DNA of 64,000 nucleotides from VRUE01 sp963697695 (GCA_963697695.1 OY969094.1:2604001-2668000), one strand, 5' to 3'; positions 34,453 through 42,729 are shown, numbered from the stretch's first letter. The notes: generated by a model from the sequence alone, not told the origin. Translations and numbers: made by a program.

Positions 34453-35745
34453 ATGTACGACAAGGCGAAGATCTGGGTGGAAGGTGGGGCCGGGGGGAAC
34501 GGGTGCATCTCGTTCCGCCGGGAGGCTCATGTGCCTCGCGGCGGTCCCGATGGCGGCGATGGGGGGCATGGGGGTGATGTGGTGCTCGTCTGCGATGCGT
34601 CGAAGCGGGACCTGGCTGCGCTGAAGGGGAGCAAGCACTTCCGCGGGGGTCGGGGTAAGCACGGGGAAGGGTCGAACCGGCATGGTGCGCGTGGAGAGGA
34701 GAGGGAGATCCTGGTGCCGGCTGGGACGCAGGCGGAGGCTGTGGATGGGAGCCGGATCGATCTGGTCGAGGTCGGGCAGCGGGCGGTGCTGGCGCACGGC
34801 GGGCGCGGCGGTCACGGGAACAAGCGCTTCACTCATTCGACTCGGCAGGCTCCGCGATTCGCCGAGAAGGGCACGAGTGGCGAGGCGGATTGGATCGAGC
34901 TGCGCTTGAAGCTGTTGGCTGACGTCGGCCTGATCGGACTGCCTAACGCGGGTAAGTCCTCGCTGCTGGGCCGCTTGACCCGGGCTGCGCCGAAAGTCGC
35001 CGACTACCCGTTCACGACGCTCTCACCGGTGCTGGGAACAATCGAGGGCGAGGATCGCCAGGCGGTGATCGCCGATATCCCCGGCCTGATCGAAGGCGCC
35101 GCCGAAGGGGCGGGCCTCGGACACGAGTTTCTCGCTCATGTCGAGCGCTGCGCAATGCTCGTGCACCTGGTTGAGCTGGTGCCCCTGGAGGGCAATCCGG
35201 AGGCCAACTACGAGGCGGTCGAGGCGGAGCTGTCGTCATACGGGGCGGGCCTGGATCGGCTGCCGCAGCTGGTCGTCCTCTCAAAGCGGGACCTGCTCCC
35301 CGAGAACGAGGTCGAGTCTGCGCTCGGGGAGTGGCGAGAGCGGCTCGGGGAGACGACCACTGGAGTGCTGGCGGTCTCCTCGGCGACCGGCGAGGGCCTG
35401 GCGGAGCTGCGTGACCGAATCCTCACCTCGCTACCTGAGGTCCCCTCGGTCCGGGCGGAGAGCGGCTCCGAGCCGGCCGCCGAGTTCGAGGCCGAGCACA
35501 GGGTCTACCGGCCCGCCGGCGAGGGGGGCTACTCGGTCGAGCGCGAAGAGGACGGCGGCTTTCGGGTTCTCGGCCGTGGCGTTGAGCTGCTCTTCGAGCG
35601 CCACGACATTCGCAACGAAGAGGCGCTTGCCTACCTCGAGCAGCGGCTCAACGAGATCGGTGTCATCGCCGCCCTGCGCGCCGCCGGCTTCGAGCCGGGC
35701 GACGAGGTGCGCGTCGGCGAGCAAGAGTTCGAGTTGCATCCATAA
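34453..35745 (+). CDS. obg: Obg/CgtA GTPase, ribosome-assembly and stress GTPase
   Basis: 430 residues from ATG 34453 (TTG 34447 and CTG 34450 are in frame). The glycine-rich Obg fold begins MYDKAKIWVEGGAGGNGCISFRRE. The G domain has G1 GLPNAGKSSL, switch region YPFTTLSPVLG, G3 ADIPGLIEGA and G4 LSKRDLL. The C-terminal OCT domain follows (about 350-430). Obg assists 50S assembly and growth control. Placement after L21/L27 is the standard order. No SD; an inverted repeat abuts the start. Confidence 0.96.
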   Translation: MYDKAKIWVEGGAGGNGCISFRREAHVPRGGPDGGDGGHGGDVVLVCDASKRDLAALKGSKHFRGGRGKHGEGSNRHGARGEEREILVPAGTQAEAVDGSRIDLVEVGQRAVLAHGGRGGHGNKRFTHSTRQAPRFAEKGTSGEADWIELRLKLLADVGLIGLPNAGKSSLLGRLTRAAPKVADYPFTTLSPVLGTIEGEDRQAVIADIPGLIEGAAEGAGLGHEFLAHVERCAMLVHLVELVPLEGNPEANYEAVEAELSSYGAGLDRLPQLVVLSKRDLLPENEVESALGEWRERLGETTTGVLAVSSATGEGLAELRDRILTSLPEVPSVRAESGSEPAAEFEAEHRVYRPAGEGGYSVEREEDGGFRVLGRGVELLFERHDIRNEEALAYLEQRLNEIGVIAALRAAGFEPGDEVRVGEQEFELHP

Positions 35746-35754
35746 TCCCGGGCG

Positions 35755-36843
35755 ATGACCCTGGTCGTAAAGCTCGGCTCTTCGATCGTGGCCGCCGACG
35801 ATGGTGAGTTGCGCGTCGACGTGCTCGCTTCGGTCTGCGAGCAGGTCGGCGCCCTGGAGCAGAGCGGCGAGCGGGTCGTGATGGTCACCTCCGGCGCGAT
35901 CGCACGGGGCAGGAAGCTGCTGGGTTTGGCAGCGCGGCCGAGTGCAATGGACGAGCTGCAGGCAGCTTCGGCGGTCGGCCAGGGCGACCTGTTCCGCGCC
36001 TACGAGAGCCGTCTCGCCGAGCACGGGACGCGGGCCGCGCAGGTGCTGTTGACCGCGGCCGACATCGCCGCCCGAACCAATTACCTCAACGCGCGCCAGA
36101 CGCTGCGACGCCTGGTCGAGTGGGGGGTGGTGCCGGTCGTCAACGAGAACGACACCACCGCCACCGACGAGATCACCTTCGGCGACAACGACTTCCTCGC
36201 CGCCCAGGTGGCGATCCTGCTCGAGGCGAGGCTGCTGGTCCTGCTCACCGACATCGACGGCCTGCACAGCGCCGACCCGCACTTCGACCCGGACGCAAAG
36301 CCGATCGCCGAGGTGAACGACTTCTCCGAGCTGAAGGGCTTCGAGATCGGCGACCGCACATCGGCCTTCGGCTCAGGGGGCATGCGCAGCAAGGTCGCGG
36401 CGGCCGAGATGGCCAGCGAGGCCGGCATTCCGTCGGTGATCTGCAACGGGACCAAAGAGGGAACGCTCACCTCCGCAGCCGCCGGAGACCCGTCGGGCAC
36501 TCGCTTTGCCGCCCGGGCTACGAGGGCGTCGAGCTTCAAGCTCTGGCTCAAGCACGCCAAGCCGGCCCACGGCCGGGTCGCCGTCGATGCCGGGGCAGCC
36601 CGGGTCCTGCGCGAGAGCGGCTCGAGCCTGCTGCCGGTGGGGATCGTCGGAGTCGAAGGGGACTTCGACGCCGGCGATGCGGTCGACGTCGTCACCGACG
36701 GCCTCGTCGTCGGCAAGGGGATCGTCGACTACTCGGCGGCGGAGCTGACGCGGGTGATCGGGCTGAAGAGCGCGCAGGTGCGCGAGCTGCTGCCGCACGC
36801 CTCAGACGAGGTCATCCACCGCGACCGCTTCGTGCTCGTTTAG
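35755..36843 (+). CDS. proB: Glutamate 5-kinase with PUA domain
   Basis: 362 residues. The amino-acid kinase domain (about 1-250) shows VVKLGSSIV, MVTSGAIARGRKLLG, VVPVVNENDTTATDEITFGDND and TDIDGLHSADP. A C-terminal PUA domain (about 270-360) follows, as in E. coli ProB. It phosphorylates glutamate in the first step of proline synthesis, and is normally feedback-inhibited by proline. proA follows after 31 nt. Confidence 0.96.
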   Translation: MTLVVKLGSSIVAADDGELRVDVLASVCEQVGALEQSGERVVMVTSGAIARGRKLLGLAARPSAMDELQAASAVGQGDLFRAYESRLAEHGTRAAQVLLTAADIAARTNYLNARQTLRRLVEWGVVPVVNENDTTATDEITFGDNDFLAAQVAILLEARLLVLLTDIDGLHSADPHFDPDAKPIAEVNDFSELKGFEIGDRTSAFGSGGMRSKVAAAEMASEAGIPSVICNGTKEGTLTSAAAGDPSGTRFAARATRASSFKLWLKHAKPAHGRVAVDAGAARVLRESGSSLLPVGIVGVEGDFDAGDAVDVVTDGLVVGKGIVDYSAAELTRVIGLKSAQVRELLPHASDEVIHRDRFVLV

Positions 36844-36860
36844 CTCCCGGAAGCTCCAGC

Positions 36861-36866
36861 TACCCT
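36861..36866 (+). promoter_or_regulatory. -10-like element of proA
   Basis: TACCCT lies 8 nt before the ATG at 36875, so proA may have its own promoter in addition to read-through from proB. Confidence 0.35.
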
Positions 36867-36874
36867 TAGCGGTC

Positions 36875-38149
36875 ATGGCTGTCGACGTCACGACCACCAC
36901 CGTCGCCGAGATCTGCGCAGCTGCGAAGCGCTCTGTGCGCGCGCTTGGGAGCTCTTCGGCCGAGGCTCGCAACGCCGCGCTGGAGGCAACCGCGCACCTG
37001 CTCGGCGAGCGCAGCGCCGAGATCCTCGAGGCGAACGCCGCCGATCTCGACGACGAGCGGGCCCGCGGTCTGACCGAGGCCCTGCGCGACCGGCTGACGC
37101 TGAGCGAGGACCGGATCGCTGCCATGGCGGAGGGGGCGCGGGCGATTGCTGCGCTGCCCGACCCCGTCGGCGAGGAGCTCGAGCGGCGCACCCTGGACAG
37201 CGGCCTGGAGCTGCGCAAGGTGCGGGTGCCGCTGGGTGTCGTCGCTGTCGTCTACGAGGCGCGGCCGAACGTGACGATCGACTGCGCGGCGCTGACGATC
37301 AAGAGTGGCAACGCGATCGTCCTGCGTGGTTCGAGCTACGCCGAGCGTTCGAACGGCGCCCTGGCTGCGATCGTGCGCGAGGCGCTGGCGGAGGCGGGAC
37401 TGCCGCAGGACGCGGTCCTGCTCGTCCCGGTGGGCGAGGGACGCGATGACCTTGCTGAGCTGGCGACCCAGGACGGCGTCGTCGACCTGCTTATTCCGCG
37501 CGGCGGCGAAGGCCTCAAGGCGGCGCTGAAGGGAGTCGCGACGGTGCCGGTGATGTACGCGGCTGCGGGCAACTGCCACGTCTACGTCCACGCCGAGGCG
37601 GACCTCGAGATGGCGCGGCGGATCGCCTACAACGCCAAGGTCCAGCGCCCCGGCGTCTGCAATGCCGCCGAGACCCTGCTTGTCGACGCCGCCGTGGCCG
37701 AACGTTTCCTTCCCGGCGTCCTCGCCGATCTGCACGGCGCCGGCGTCGAGCTGATCGGCGACGAGCGGACCCAGGGGCTTGCGGGCGGGGTGGAGGTCGG
37801 CACCGCCGGCGAGGAGGACTGGGGGACCGAGTACCTCGACCTGAAGATGGCGGTCGGGGTTGTCGACTCGCTGGAGGAGGCGGTCGACCACATCAACAGC
37901 CATGGCACCAGCCACTCGGAGGCGATCGTCACCTCGTCCAAGGATGCCGCGGCACAGTTCGCCGCCGGCGTCGATGCCGCCGTCGTCTATACCAACGCCT
38001 CGACCCGCTTCACCGACGGCTTCGAGTTCGGCATGGGCGCCGAGATCGGCAACTCGACCCAGAAGCTGCACGCGCGCGGCCCGATCGGCCTGCGCGAGCT
38101 GACGACCTACAAGTACGTCGTCGACGGCGACGGCCAAGTGCGTGAGTAA
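36875..38149 (+). CDS. proA: Gamma-glutamyl phosphate reductase
   Basis: 424 residues of the aldehyde dehydrogenase superfamily. Conserved VPLGVVAVVYEARPNVTID and GNAIVLRGSS, and the catalytic cysteine in RPGVCNAAETLLVD. C-terminal TNASTRFTDGFEFGMGAEIG is typical. It reduces glutamyl phosphate to the semialdehyde using NADPH. A family-B inverted repeat starts directly after the TAA. Confidence 0.96.
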   Translation: MAVDVTTTTVAEICAAAKRSVRALGSSSAEARNAALEATAHLLGERSAEILEANAADLDDERARGLTEALRDRLTLSEDRIAAMAEGARAIAALPDPVGEELERRTLDSGLELRKVRVPLGVVAVVYEARPNVTIDCAALTIKSGNAIVLRGSSYAERSNGALAAIVREALAEAGLPQDAVLLVPVGEGRDDLAELATQDGVVDLLIPRGGEGLKAALKGVATVPVMYAAAGNCHVYVHAEADLEMARRIAYNAKVQRPGVCNAAETLLVDAAVAERFLPGVLADLHGAGVELIGDERTQGLAGGVEVGTAGEEDWGTEYLDLKMAVGVVDSLEEAVDHINSHGTSHSEAIVTSSKDAAAQFAAGVDAAVVYTNASTRFTDGFEFGMGAEIGNSTQKLHARGPIGLRELTTYKYVVDGDGQVRE

Positions 38150-38312
38150 GAGCCCATTCGAGAACCCCCCGCGCACGCCTGGCGGCGGCGGGCACTGCAC
38201 GGCACGGCGTCCTCGGTCGGCCAAATGGCGCTGCCATTTGCGCCTCCCTGCGTCCTTGTCCCGCTTGGCCCGGCGCTCGCCAGCCGTACACGCGGGGTTC
38301 CCGAATGGGCTC
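38150..38312. repeat. Family-B cruciform element between proA and nadD
   Basis: Outer arms 38150-38173 and 38291-38312 pair almost fully (GAGCCCATTCG.GAACCCC), extended by a CTGGCG..GCGGGC region. Core CGGCGTCCTCGGTCG (38205-38219) is followed by a perfect inner hairpin (38222-38229 with 38233-38240, loop GCT), then CGCCTCCCTGCGTCCTTG. The second copy at 46113 keeps the core but has a different, still self-complementary inner hairpin. The nadD ATG lies in the right arm. Confidence 0.85.
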
Positions 38313-38919
38313 TAGCGCACTGTCTGCGGGGATCGGCGTCCTCGGCTCGGCCTTCAACCCACCCCACCTGGGCCACCTCGCGCTCGCCCAGGAGGCGCTC
38401 TGGCAGCTCGGCCTCGAGGAGGTGGTCCTCGTCCCAACCGGCGAAGCGCCGCACAAGCGGATCGCCGATGACCCCGGTCGCGAGCAGCGCTTGGCGATGA
38501 CCAGGCTTGCCGCCGCCGCGGACCCGCGTTTTTCCGTCTCCACGCTGGAGGTGGAGCGCGAGGGACCGTCCTACACGTATGAGACTTTGGAACTGCTTGC
38601 AAAGGAGAAGGGCGACAGGGGGCTGGTCTTCGTGATGGGGGCGGACGCTGCCGTTGGCCTGGAGAGCTGGCGCCGGCCCGAGCGGGTGACCGAGCTGGCG
38701 CGGCTTGCCGTCGCCCGCCGGGCGGGGGTCTCGGAGGCCGATGTCGCCGCAGTGCTGCGCAGCCTCGGCGCCGAGGGCAGGGCGACGATGTTGGAGATGC
38801 CGCAGTTCGGCGTCTCCTCCTCGGCCGTGCGGGAGCGGGCCGCTGCCGGCCGGCCCCTGCGCTATCTCGTCCCGGAGGCGGTTGCGCGGTTCATCGAAGA
38901 GAAGGGGGTCTACCGGTGA
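38305..38919 (+). CDS. nadD: Nicotinate-nucleotide adenylyltransferase
   Basis: 204 residues. The nucleotidyltransferase motif GSAFNPPHLGHLALA and the C-terminal SSSAVRER (ISSTxxR-like) motif identify NadD, which makes nicotinic acid adenine dinucleotide for NAD. The first codons (MGSSALSAG) come from the arm of an inverted repeat, so the N-terminal tip may have been donated by that element. It overlaps rsfS by 4 nt. Confidence 0.95.
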   Translation: MGSSALSAGIGVLGSAFNPPHLGHLALAQEALWQLGLEEVVLVPTGEAPHKRIADDPGREQRLAMTRLAAAADPRFSVSTLEVEREGPSYTYETLELLAKEKGDRGLVFVMGADAAVGLESWRRPERVTELARLAVARRAGVSEADVAAVLRSLGAEGRATMLEMPQFGVSSSAVRERAAAGRPLRYLVPEAVARFIEEKGVYR

Positions 38920-39329
38920 GCGAGCAGCCAAAGGCGGGTGGCTCGGAGGCTCTGGCGCGCCGTCTGGCCGAGCTGGCCGATTCCAAAGCCGCGACCGAGA
39001 TCCTCGTCCTCGACATGCGCGAGCTCGTCGCCTACACCGACTTCCTGACGATCTGTACGGCGCGCAACGAGCGCCAGGCAAAGGCGATCGCCGACGAGGC
39101 GAAGCTGCAGCTGAAGCAAGAGCGGCAACTGCTGCCAAGCGGCACCGAGATGGAGGGAGCCGACGGCTGGATCATCCTCGACTACCTCGATTGCGTCCTT
39201 CACGTCTTCACCGCAGAGGCACGCGAGCGGTACCAGCTCGAGGACCTCTGGCGCGAGGCGCCGCGTCTGCAGTTGCCGACGCCCCAGGATGGCGTCCGAG
39301 GGCACCTCTACGGTGCCGCGCATGGGTAG
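38916..39329 (+). CDS. rsfS: Ribosomal silencing factor RsfS
   Basis: 137 residues from a GTG overlapping nadD. The YbeB/Iojap domain is clear (ALARRLAELADSKAATEILVLDMRELVAYTDFLTICTARNERQAKAIADE, GWIILDYLDCVLHVFTAEARERYQLEDLW). It binds L14 and blocks 30S joining in poor nutrient conditions. Standard neighbour of nadD. The next gene begins within its last codons. Confidence 0.94.
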   Translation: MSEQPKAGGSEALARRLAELADSKAATEILVLDMRELVAYTDFLTICTARNERQAKAIADEAKLQLKQERQLLPSGTEMEGADGWIILDYLDCVLHVFTAEARERYQLEDLWREAPRLQLPTPQDGVRGHLYGAAHG

Positions 39330-40071
39330 CTTGAAGAGGGCGTTTTTCGGCTACCGCCGCTCTGACGTAGACGCGGCGATCGCGGCCCGGGACGCACAGA
39401 TTTGGGCGTTGCAACGCGATGTCGAGGATGCGCTTGGGCGCTGGCGGAGCGCCACCGGCACTGCGGCGGATGCCGAAGACGAGCTTGCCTTCCTCTCGGC
39501 GATGGTGATCGAGCGCGAGCGGGAGATCCGTGGCCTGCACGAGCGGCTGCAGGAGGCCAACGAGCGCCACGACCGCAGTATCGGCTCGCTGGAGTCGGTA
39601 TCGGCGCGGCTCGACGAGATCCAGTCGCAGGCCCGCGGCCAGGCAACGCGGATCAGGATGAAGGCGCTGCGCGAGGCGGTCGAGGTCGGTCGCCGCGCCC
39701 AGGAGCTGAGCGAGGCGCAGTCGCAGGCGGTCGAGGCAGTCCCGTCCGCGAACGGCAACGGCCACGCGGAGCGCGATCCGCAGGACATCTTTGAGGGCTT
39801 GGTCAAAGTCGAGATCGGGCCACTCGACGATTTCTCGCAGCTGGTCGGCTTCGAGGACGCAGCCGGCCAGATCGACGCCACCGCCGAGATCTCGGTCGAG
39901 CGTTTCTCCGAGGGGCGGGCGACGCTCTCGATGCGGCTCGACGAACCGATCGACCTACTGCGTGAGCTCGAGCAGCGTTCGCCGCTCGATTTTCGCGTCC
40001 GCCATACCGCCGGTGACAACTTGATCCTCGACATCGAGGACGAGCAGGGTCCCGAGCAGCGCGCCGCCTAG
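39322..40071 (+). CDS. DivIVA-like coiled-coil protein
   Basis: 249 residues from ATG 39322, overlapping rsfS by 8 nt. The opening MGSLKRAFFGYRRSDVDAAIAARDAQI resembles the DivIVA N-terminal fold (FGY..xEVD), which binds curved or polar membrane. A coiled coil spans about 15-140. The C-terminal 80 residues form a mixed alpha/beta region with no family I recognise (FSQLVGFEDAAGQI, ATLSMRLDEPIDLLRELEQ). A role in cell-pole or division-site organisation is inferred from the N-terminus only. Confidence 0.65.
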   Translation: MGSLKRAFFGYRRSDVDAAIAARDAQIWALQRDVEDALGRWRSATGTAADAEDELAFLSAMVIEREREIRGLHERLQEANERHDRSIGSLESVSARLDEIQSQARGQATRIRMKALREAVEVGRRAQELSEAQSQAVEAVPSANGNGHAERDPQDIFEGLVKVEIGPLDDFSQLVGFEDAAGQIDATAEISVERFSEGRATLSMRLDEPIDLLRELEQRSPLDFRVRHTAGDNLILDIEDEQGPEQRAA

Positions 40072-40096
40072 CGCCGGTTCAGCGCAGACGTCTCGT

Positions 40097-40102
40097 TAAA
40101 CT
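40097..40102 (+). promoter_or_regulatory. -10-like element of tRNA-Ala
   Basis: TAAACT ends 13 nt before the mature tRNA 5' end, leaving room for a leader of about 6-7 nt if transcription starts 6-7 nt downstream of the hexamer. Confidence 0.4.
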
Positions 40103-40115
40103 GGCGGCACGACCT

Positions 40116-40188
40116 GGGGCTGTAGCTCAGCTGGAAGAGCGTCGCGCTGGCAGCGCGAAGGTCAGGGGTTCGAGCCCCCTCAGCTCCA
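40116..40188 (+). tRNA. tRNA-Ala (anticodon GGC)
   Basis: 73 nt folding as a full cloverleaf. The acceptor stem GGGGCTG pairs with CAGCTCC and contains G3:U70, the alanine identity pair. The anticodon loop CTGGCAG gives GGC, reading GCC codons. The T-loop is GGTTCGAGC. Discriminator A73 is present; CCA is not encoded (ACT follows). The last bases GCTCCACTA recur as a 9-bp direct repeat at 41515-41523, after a foreign-looking two-gene module. Confidence 0.96.
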
Positions 40189-40315
40189 CTAAGTCTCTTT
40201 GACGTAACCAGTGAGATCGCCTGACTCCCCTCTCCCGCGACTCTCCTTCTCACATTACTCAGGGAATGCGGAGCTTGTATAGGATCGCGGCTCAGACTCG
40301 GAAGGGGGTTGCGAC

Positions 40316-40531
40316 GTGGAGGCAGTTGGCAGCATCTTGCTCTTCATCTACATAGTCATAGGTGGCCTTTACGGTTTGGTATGGGCGGCGAGAGCCAGTG
40401 GAGCAGACGATCTGGTTACCCTTGTCGGCGCTTCCATGGTGACTGCCTTTATCTGGCCTGTGGTGGGCATGCTGCGGACCATGCGAGGGAAACCGTTCTG
40501 GCCTCCCCCCGTCAACCGACGAAGGAGCTGA
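40316..40531 (+). CDS. Small membrane protein of the tRNA-Ala module
   Basis: 71 residues from a GTG with a purine-rich GGAAGGGGG upstream. Two membrane segments (SILLFIYIVIGGLYGLVWAA and LVTLVGASMVTAFIWPVVGML) and a short basic tail. GC content is visibly lower than in flanking genes. It lies 128 nt downstream of tRNA-Ala and 10 nt before the next gene. No family recognised. Confidence 0.6.
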   Translation: MEAVGSILLFIYIVIGGLYGLVWAARASGADDLVTLVGASMVTAFIWPVVGMLRTMRGKPFWPPPVNRRRS

Positions 40532-40541
40532 GTGCTCACGC

Positions 40542-41510
40542 GTGGACGGACGCAAAGAGAAGGTGTCTGATCAGAATGGCGACGGTTCTAACCGCAGCAG
40601 GGGCCAGATTGCGCGCTGGGCGCTAGCCCTACTTGTCGCCATCGCCGCGACGGTCTACTACCTCCGCGGAGTCGAAGCGCAGTTTGTTTGTCACGGTGTC
40701 CTCGACCGCGGTGAGGTCGTTGAGCTATGCGAACCGCCCGGCTTGAGTGAGTTGGTGCCCTTTGCGCTGGTGATAGTGGTCCTGCTTGCGCCCGATCTGA
40801 CTGAGCTCGCAATCCCTGGCCTGCTGTCCTTGAAAAGAACGGTGAGGCGGCAAGAGGGTCGTCAAGACCGAGTCGAAATGAAGCTGGCTCAGGTCGAGCA
40901 GCGAGTCGACCAGCAGGTGAACTTCAAGATTGAGCTCAACACCGCAGAGAAGGACGTCACCATCAAGGAAGAGACACTTCGTGCGGCCCGGAGTAGTGAT
41001 GGCAAGATCGAGGAGGAGGAGGAGGAGCCAGTCACTGAGCCAGTTGCGAGACCTGACAAGGAGCAGATGGGCGAGGCGGATGAGGGCATGGCTGAGCCTG
41101 AGGCAAAGGGTGATCGCCAAATCGCGGCAGAGCCTCCGGGCCTGGTCAGCGACGAAGACGATGAGCGTGCCTCTCTGACGCTGCAACTCTCTTGGCTGGT
41201 GAAGAACCTGACCCAGTACGAGACGATCTCGCGGATGCGGCGCGTCGATTCAAACGAGCGAATGGGGGCGCTCACCGAGGCGCAGCAGGAGATGGTCGAT
41301 CGGTGGTACACCGTGTTCGAGCAGGAGATTGGCCTGGTCAAGCAGTTTCGCAATGCGCTTATCCACAATCCCTACGCCGTCGACATGGACGAATTGCGCG
41401 AGGCAGTGAGGATGGGAAGACGGTTGATGCGGATTCTGCTGAGCGGGATAGGGGCTCCGACCGAGGCCCTCGATGCTTACGGAGAGCCAAAAGCAAACCG
41501 AGTGACCTGA
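40542..41510 (+). CDS. Membrane/coiled-coil protein of unknown function, probably acquired
   Basis: 322 residues. Two membrane segments (about 25-40 and 68-90) enclose a short external loop with two cysteines (QFVCHG, VELCEPP). A coiled coil (RRQEGRQDRVEMKLAQVEQRVDQQ) and an acidic linker (EEEEEEP, residues about 155-215) follow. A helical C-terminal domain ends the protein, with FRNALIHNP in the middle, a phrase seen in HEPN/DUF4145-like helical domains. Lower GC and commoner A/T-ending codons than its neighbours suggest transfer. A defence or surface role is possible, but nothing in the sequence proves it. Confidence 0.65.
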   Translation: MDGRKEKVSDQNGDGSNRSRGQIARWALALLVAIAATVYYLRGVEAQFVCHGVLDRGEVVELCEPPGLSELVPFALVIVVLLAPDLTELAIPGLLSLKRTVRRQEGRQDRVEMKLAQVEQRVDQQVNFKIELNTAEKDVTIKEETLRAARSSDGKIEEEEEEPVTEPVARPDKEQMGEADEGMAEPEAKGDRQIAAEPPGLVSDEDDERASLTLQLSWLVKNLTQYETISRMRRVDSNERMGALTEAQQEMVDRWYTVFEQEIGLVKQFRNALIHNPYAVDMDELREAVRMGRRLMRILLSGIGAPTEALDAYGEPKANRVT

Positions 41511-41537
41511 ATAGGCTCCACTACTCTCCGCCCGGCA

Positions 41538-41789
41538 TTGGACCAGCTCGTACAGATAGTCGGGGCGATCCTGATCCTGAGCGCGTTCACGGCGGCTCAG
41601 CTCAACAGGATGGATCCCCATTCGCGGATCTACCTGGTCCTCAACCTGGTCGGATCCGCCGTGCTGGCGGCACTGGCGTGGCACGAGCAGCAGTGGGGCT
41701 TCCTGCTGCTGGAGGTGGTTTGGGCGGCCGTCTCCTTCTGGGGCCTGGTCCAGGTGTTGCGCGGTCAGGTGCCGACGGCGCGTCACTGA
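41538..41789 (+). CDS. CBU_0592-type small membrane protein
   Basis: 83 residues from a TTG. Three hydrophobic helices (LVQIVGAILILSAFTAAQL, RIYLVLNLVGSAVLAALA, GFLLLEVVWAAVSFWGLV) in the arrangement of the CBU_0592-like family, whose function is unknown. GC returns to the chromosomal level here, right after the direct repeat at 41515-41523, so this gene belongs to the native backbone. A TACTCT hexamer lies 10 nt upstream of the TTG. Confidence 0.7.
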   Translation: MDQLVQIVGAILILSAFTAAQLNRMDPHSRIYLVLNLVGSAVLAALAWHEQQWGFLLLEVVWAAVSFWGLVQVLRGQVPTARH

Positions 41790-41830
41790 CGCCGCTCAAA
41801 CCGACGCCGCTTGCTGCCGATGGGTGAGCG

Positions 41831-42538
41831 ATGAACACCGCCAACGAGCACGTCTTCTCGCACGGAATGCAGGACACGCGTGCGGCGCTGGAGGCGTGGA
41901 ACGACAGCCCCTGGCACGCGCTGCGGGGCTGGCTGGCTCTGAGCCTGGCGATCTCTCTCGCCCTGCTGGGCGCCGTCTGGGTCGTCGCCGGCCTCCTCAC
42001 CCCCGACCTGACGCCGATCCACATGCCCGGCCTCACCGAGCCCACAGAGGCCGACGACATGCTGCCGATCCTCTGGCGCAACTCGCTGGTACTGGCGCTG
42101 CACGCGACTGCTTGCATCGCCGGCTTCATCGCCGGCGCCTCGATGCCGATCGCCGCCGCCCGGCGCAGCGGCTTCTCGCGCTGGGTGCACGTCAAGGCGG
42201 GCGAGCTGGCGATCCTCTTCGTCTGCGCCGTCACTCTCTTCTCGCTTGGCACCCAGGTCCTCTACCTCGGCTTCCAGGGGGCGACCATCGCCTTCCAGCT
42301 GGAGATCTCCAACGTCGCTCTGATTCTCAGCGTGCTCCCGCACGCGATCCCCGAGCTGACCGCCCTCTTCCTCCCACTCGGGGCATGGCTGATCGCCAGC
42401 CGCCGCGGCGAGTGGAACCAGCTCCTAGCCGCCACTCTGATCACGGTGCTGCTGGCGATCCCCGTCCTCGTCGCTTCCGCCACGGTCGAGGTCTACCTCT
42501 GGCCCCGCATCCTCGAAGCACTCTCGCCGCTGTTCTGA
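41831..42538 (+). CDS. SpoIIM-like (DUF95) integral membrane protein
   Basis: 235 residues with five or six membrane segments. The C-terminal phrase LPHAIPELTALFLPLGAWLIA matches the conserved PHG.(I/L)E signature of stage II sporulation protein M-like proteins. In non-sporulating bacteria this family has no settled function. It stands 41 nt after the CBU_0592 gene and is followed by a family-D inverted repeat. Confidence 0.7.
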   Translation: MNTANEHVFSHGMQDTRAALEAWNDSPWHALRGWLALSLAISLALLGAVWVVAGLLTPDLTPIHMPGLTEPTEADDMLPILWRNSLVLALHATACIAGFIAGASMPIAAARRSGFSRWVHVKAGELAILFVCAVTLFSLGTQVLYLGFQGATIAFQLEISNVALILSVLPHAIPELTALFLPLGAWLIASRRGEWNQLLAATLITVLLAIPVLVASATVEVYLWPRILEALSPLF

Positions 42539-42588
42539 GGGTGCTCCGGCCCGCGGGTCCTGTCGCGATCAACATCAGCGTCACTGAC

Positions 42589-42680
42589 GCGGCGGGTCCT
42601 GTCACCGAATGGGGACCCACCACCCTTCCGGTAGCTAAAGCTTCCTCAGGATGGTCCCCCCATTCGGCACCACCCCCCGC
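42589..42680. repeat. Family-D inverted repeat between the SpoIIM-like and DUF3052 genes
   Basis: Arms 42589-42615 and 42655-42680 pair over GCGG.GGG and CCGAATGGGG, with an internal mismatch where one arm reads GGTCCTGTC and the complement of the other reads GGTGGTG. The copy at 54522-54665 has the same mismatch. Another GCGGGTCCTGTC occurs at 42554-42565, and a near-palindrome GCGTCACTGACGC lies at 42579-42591. Confidence 0.7.
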
Positions 42681-42729
42681 GAGAGACGCTTGCAGCTGAG
42701 CAACAGCAGCTACCCGCGAAGCGCTCTCA

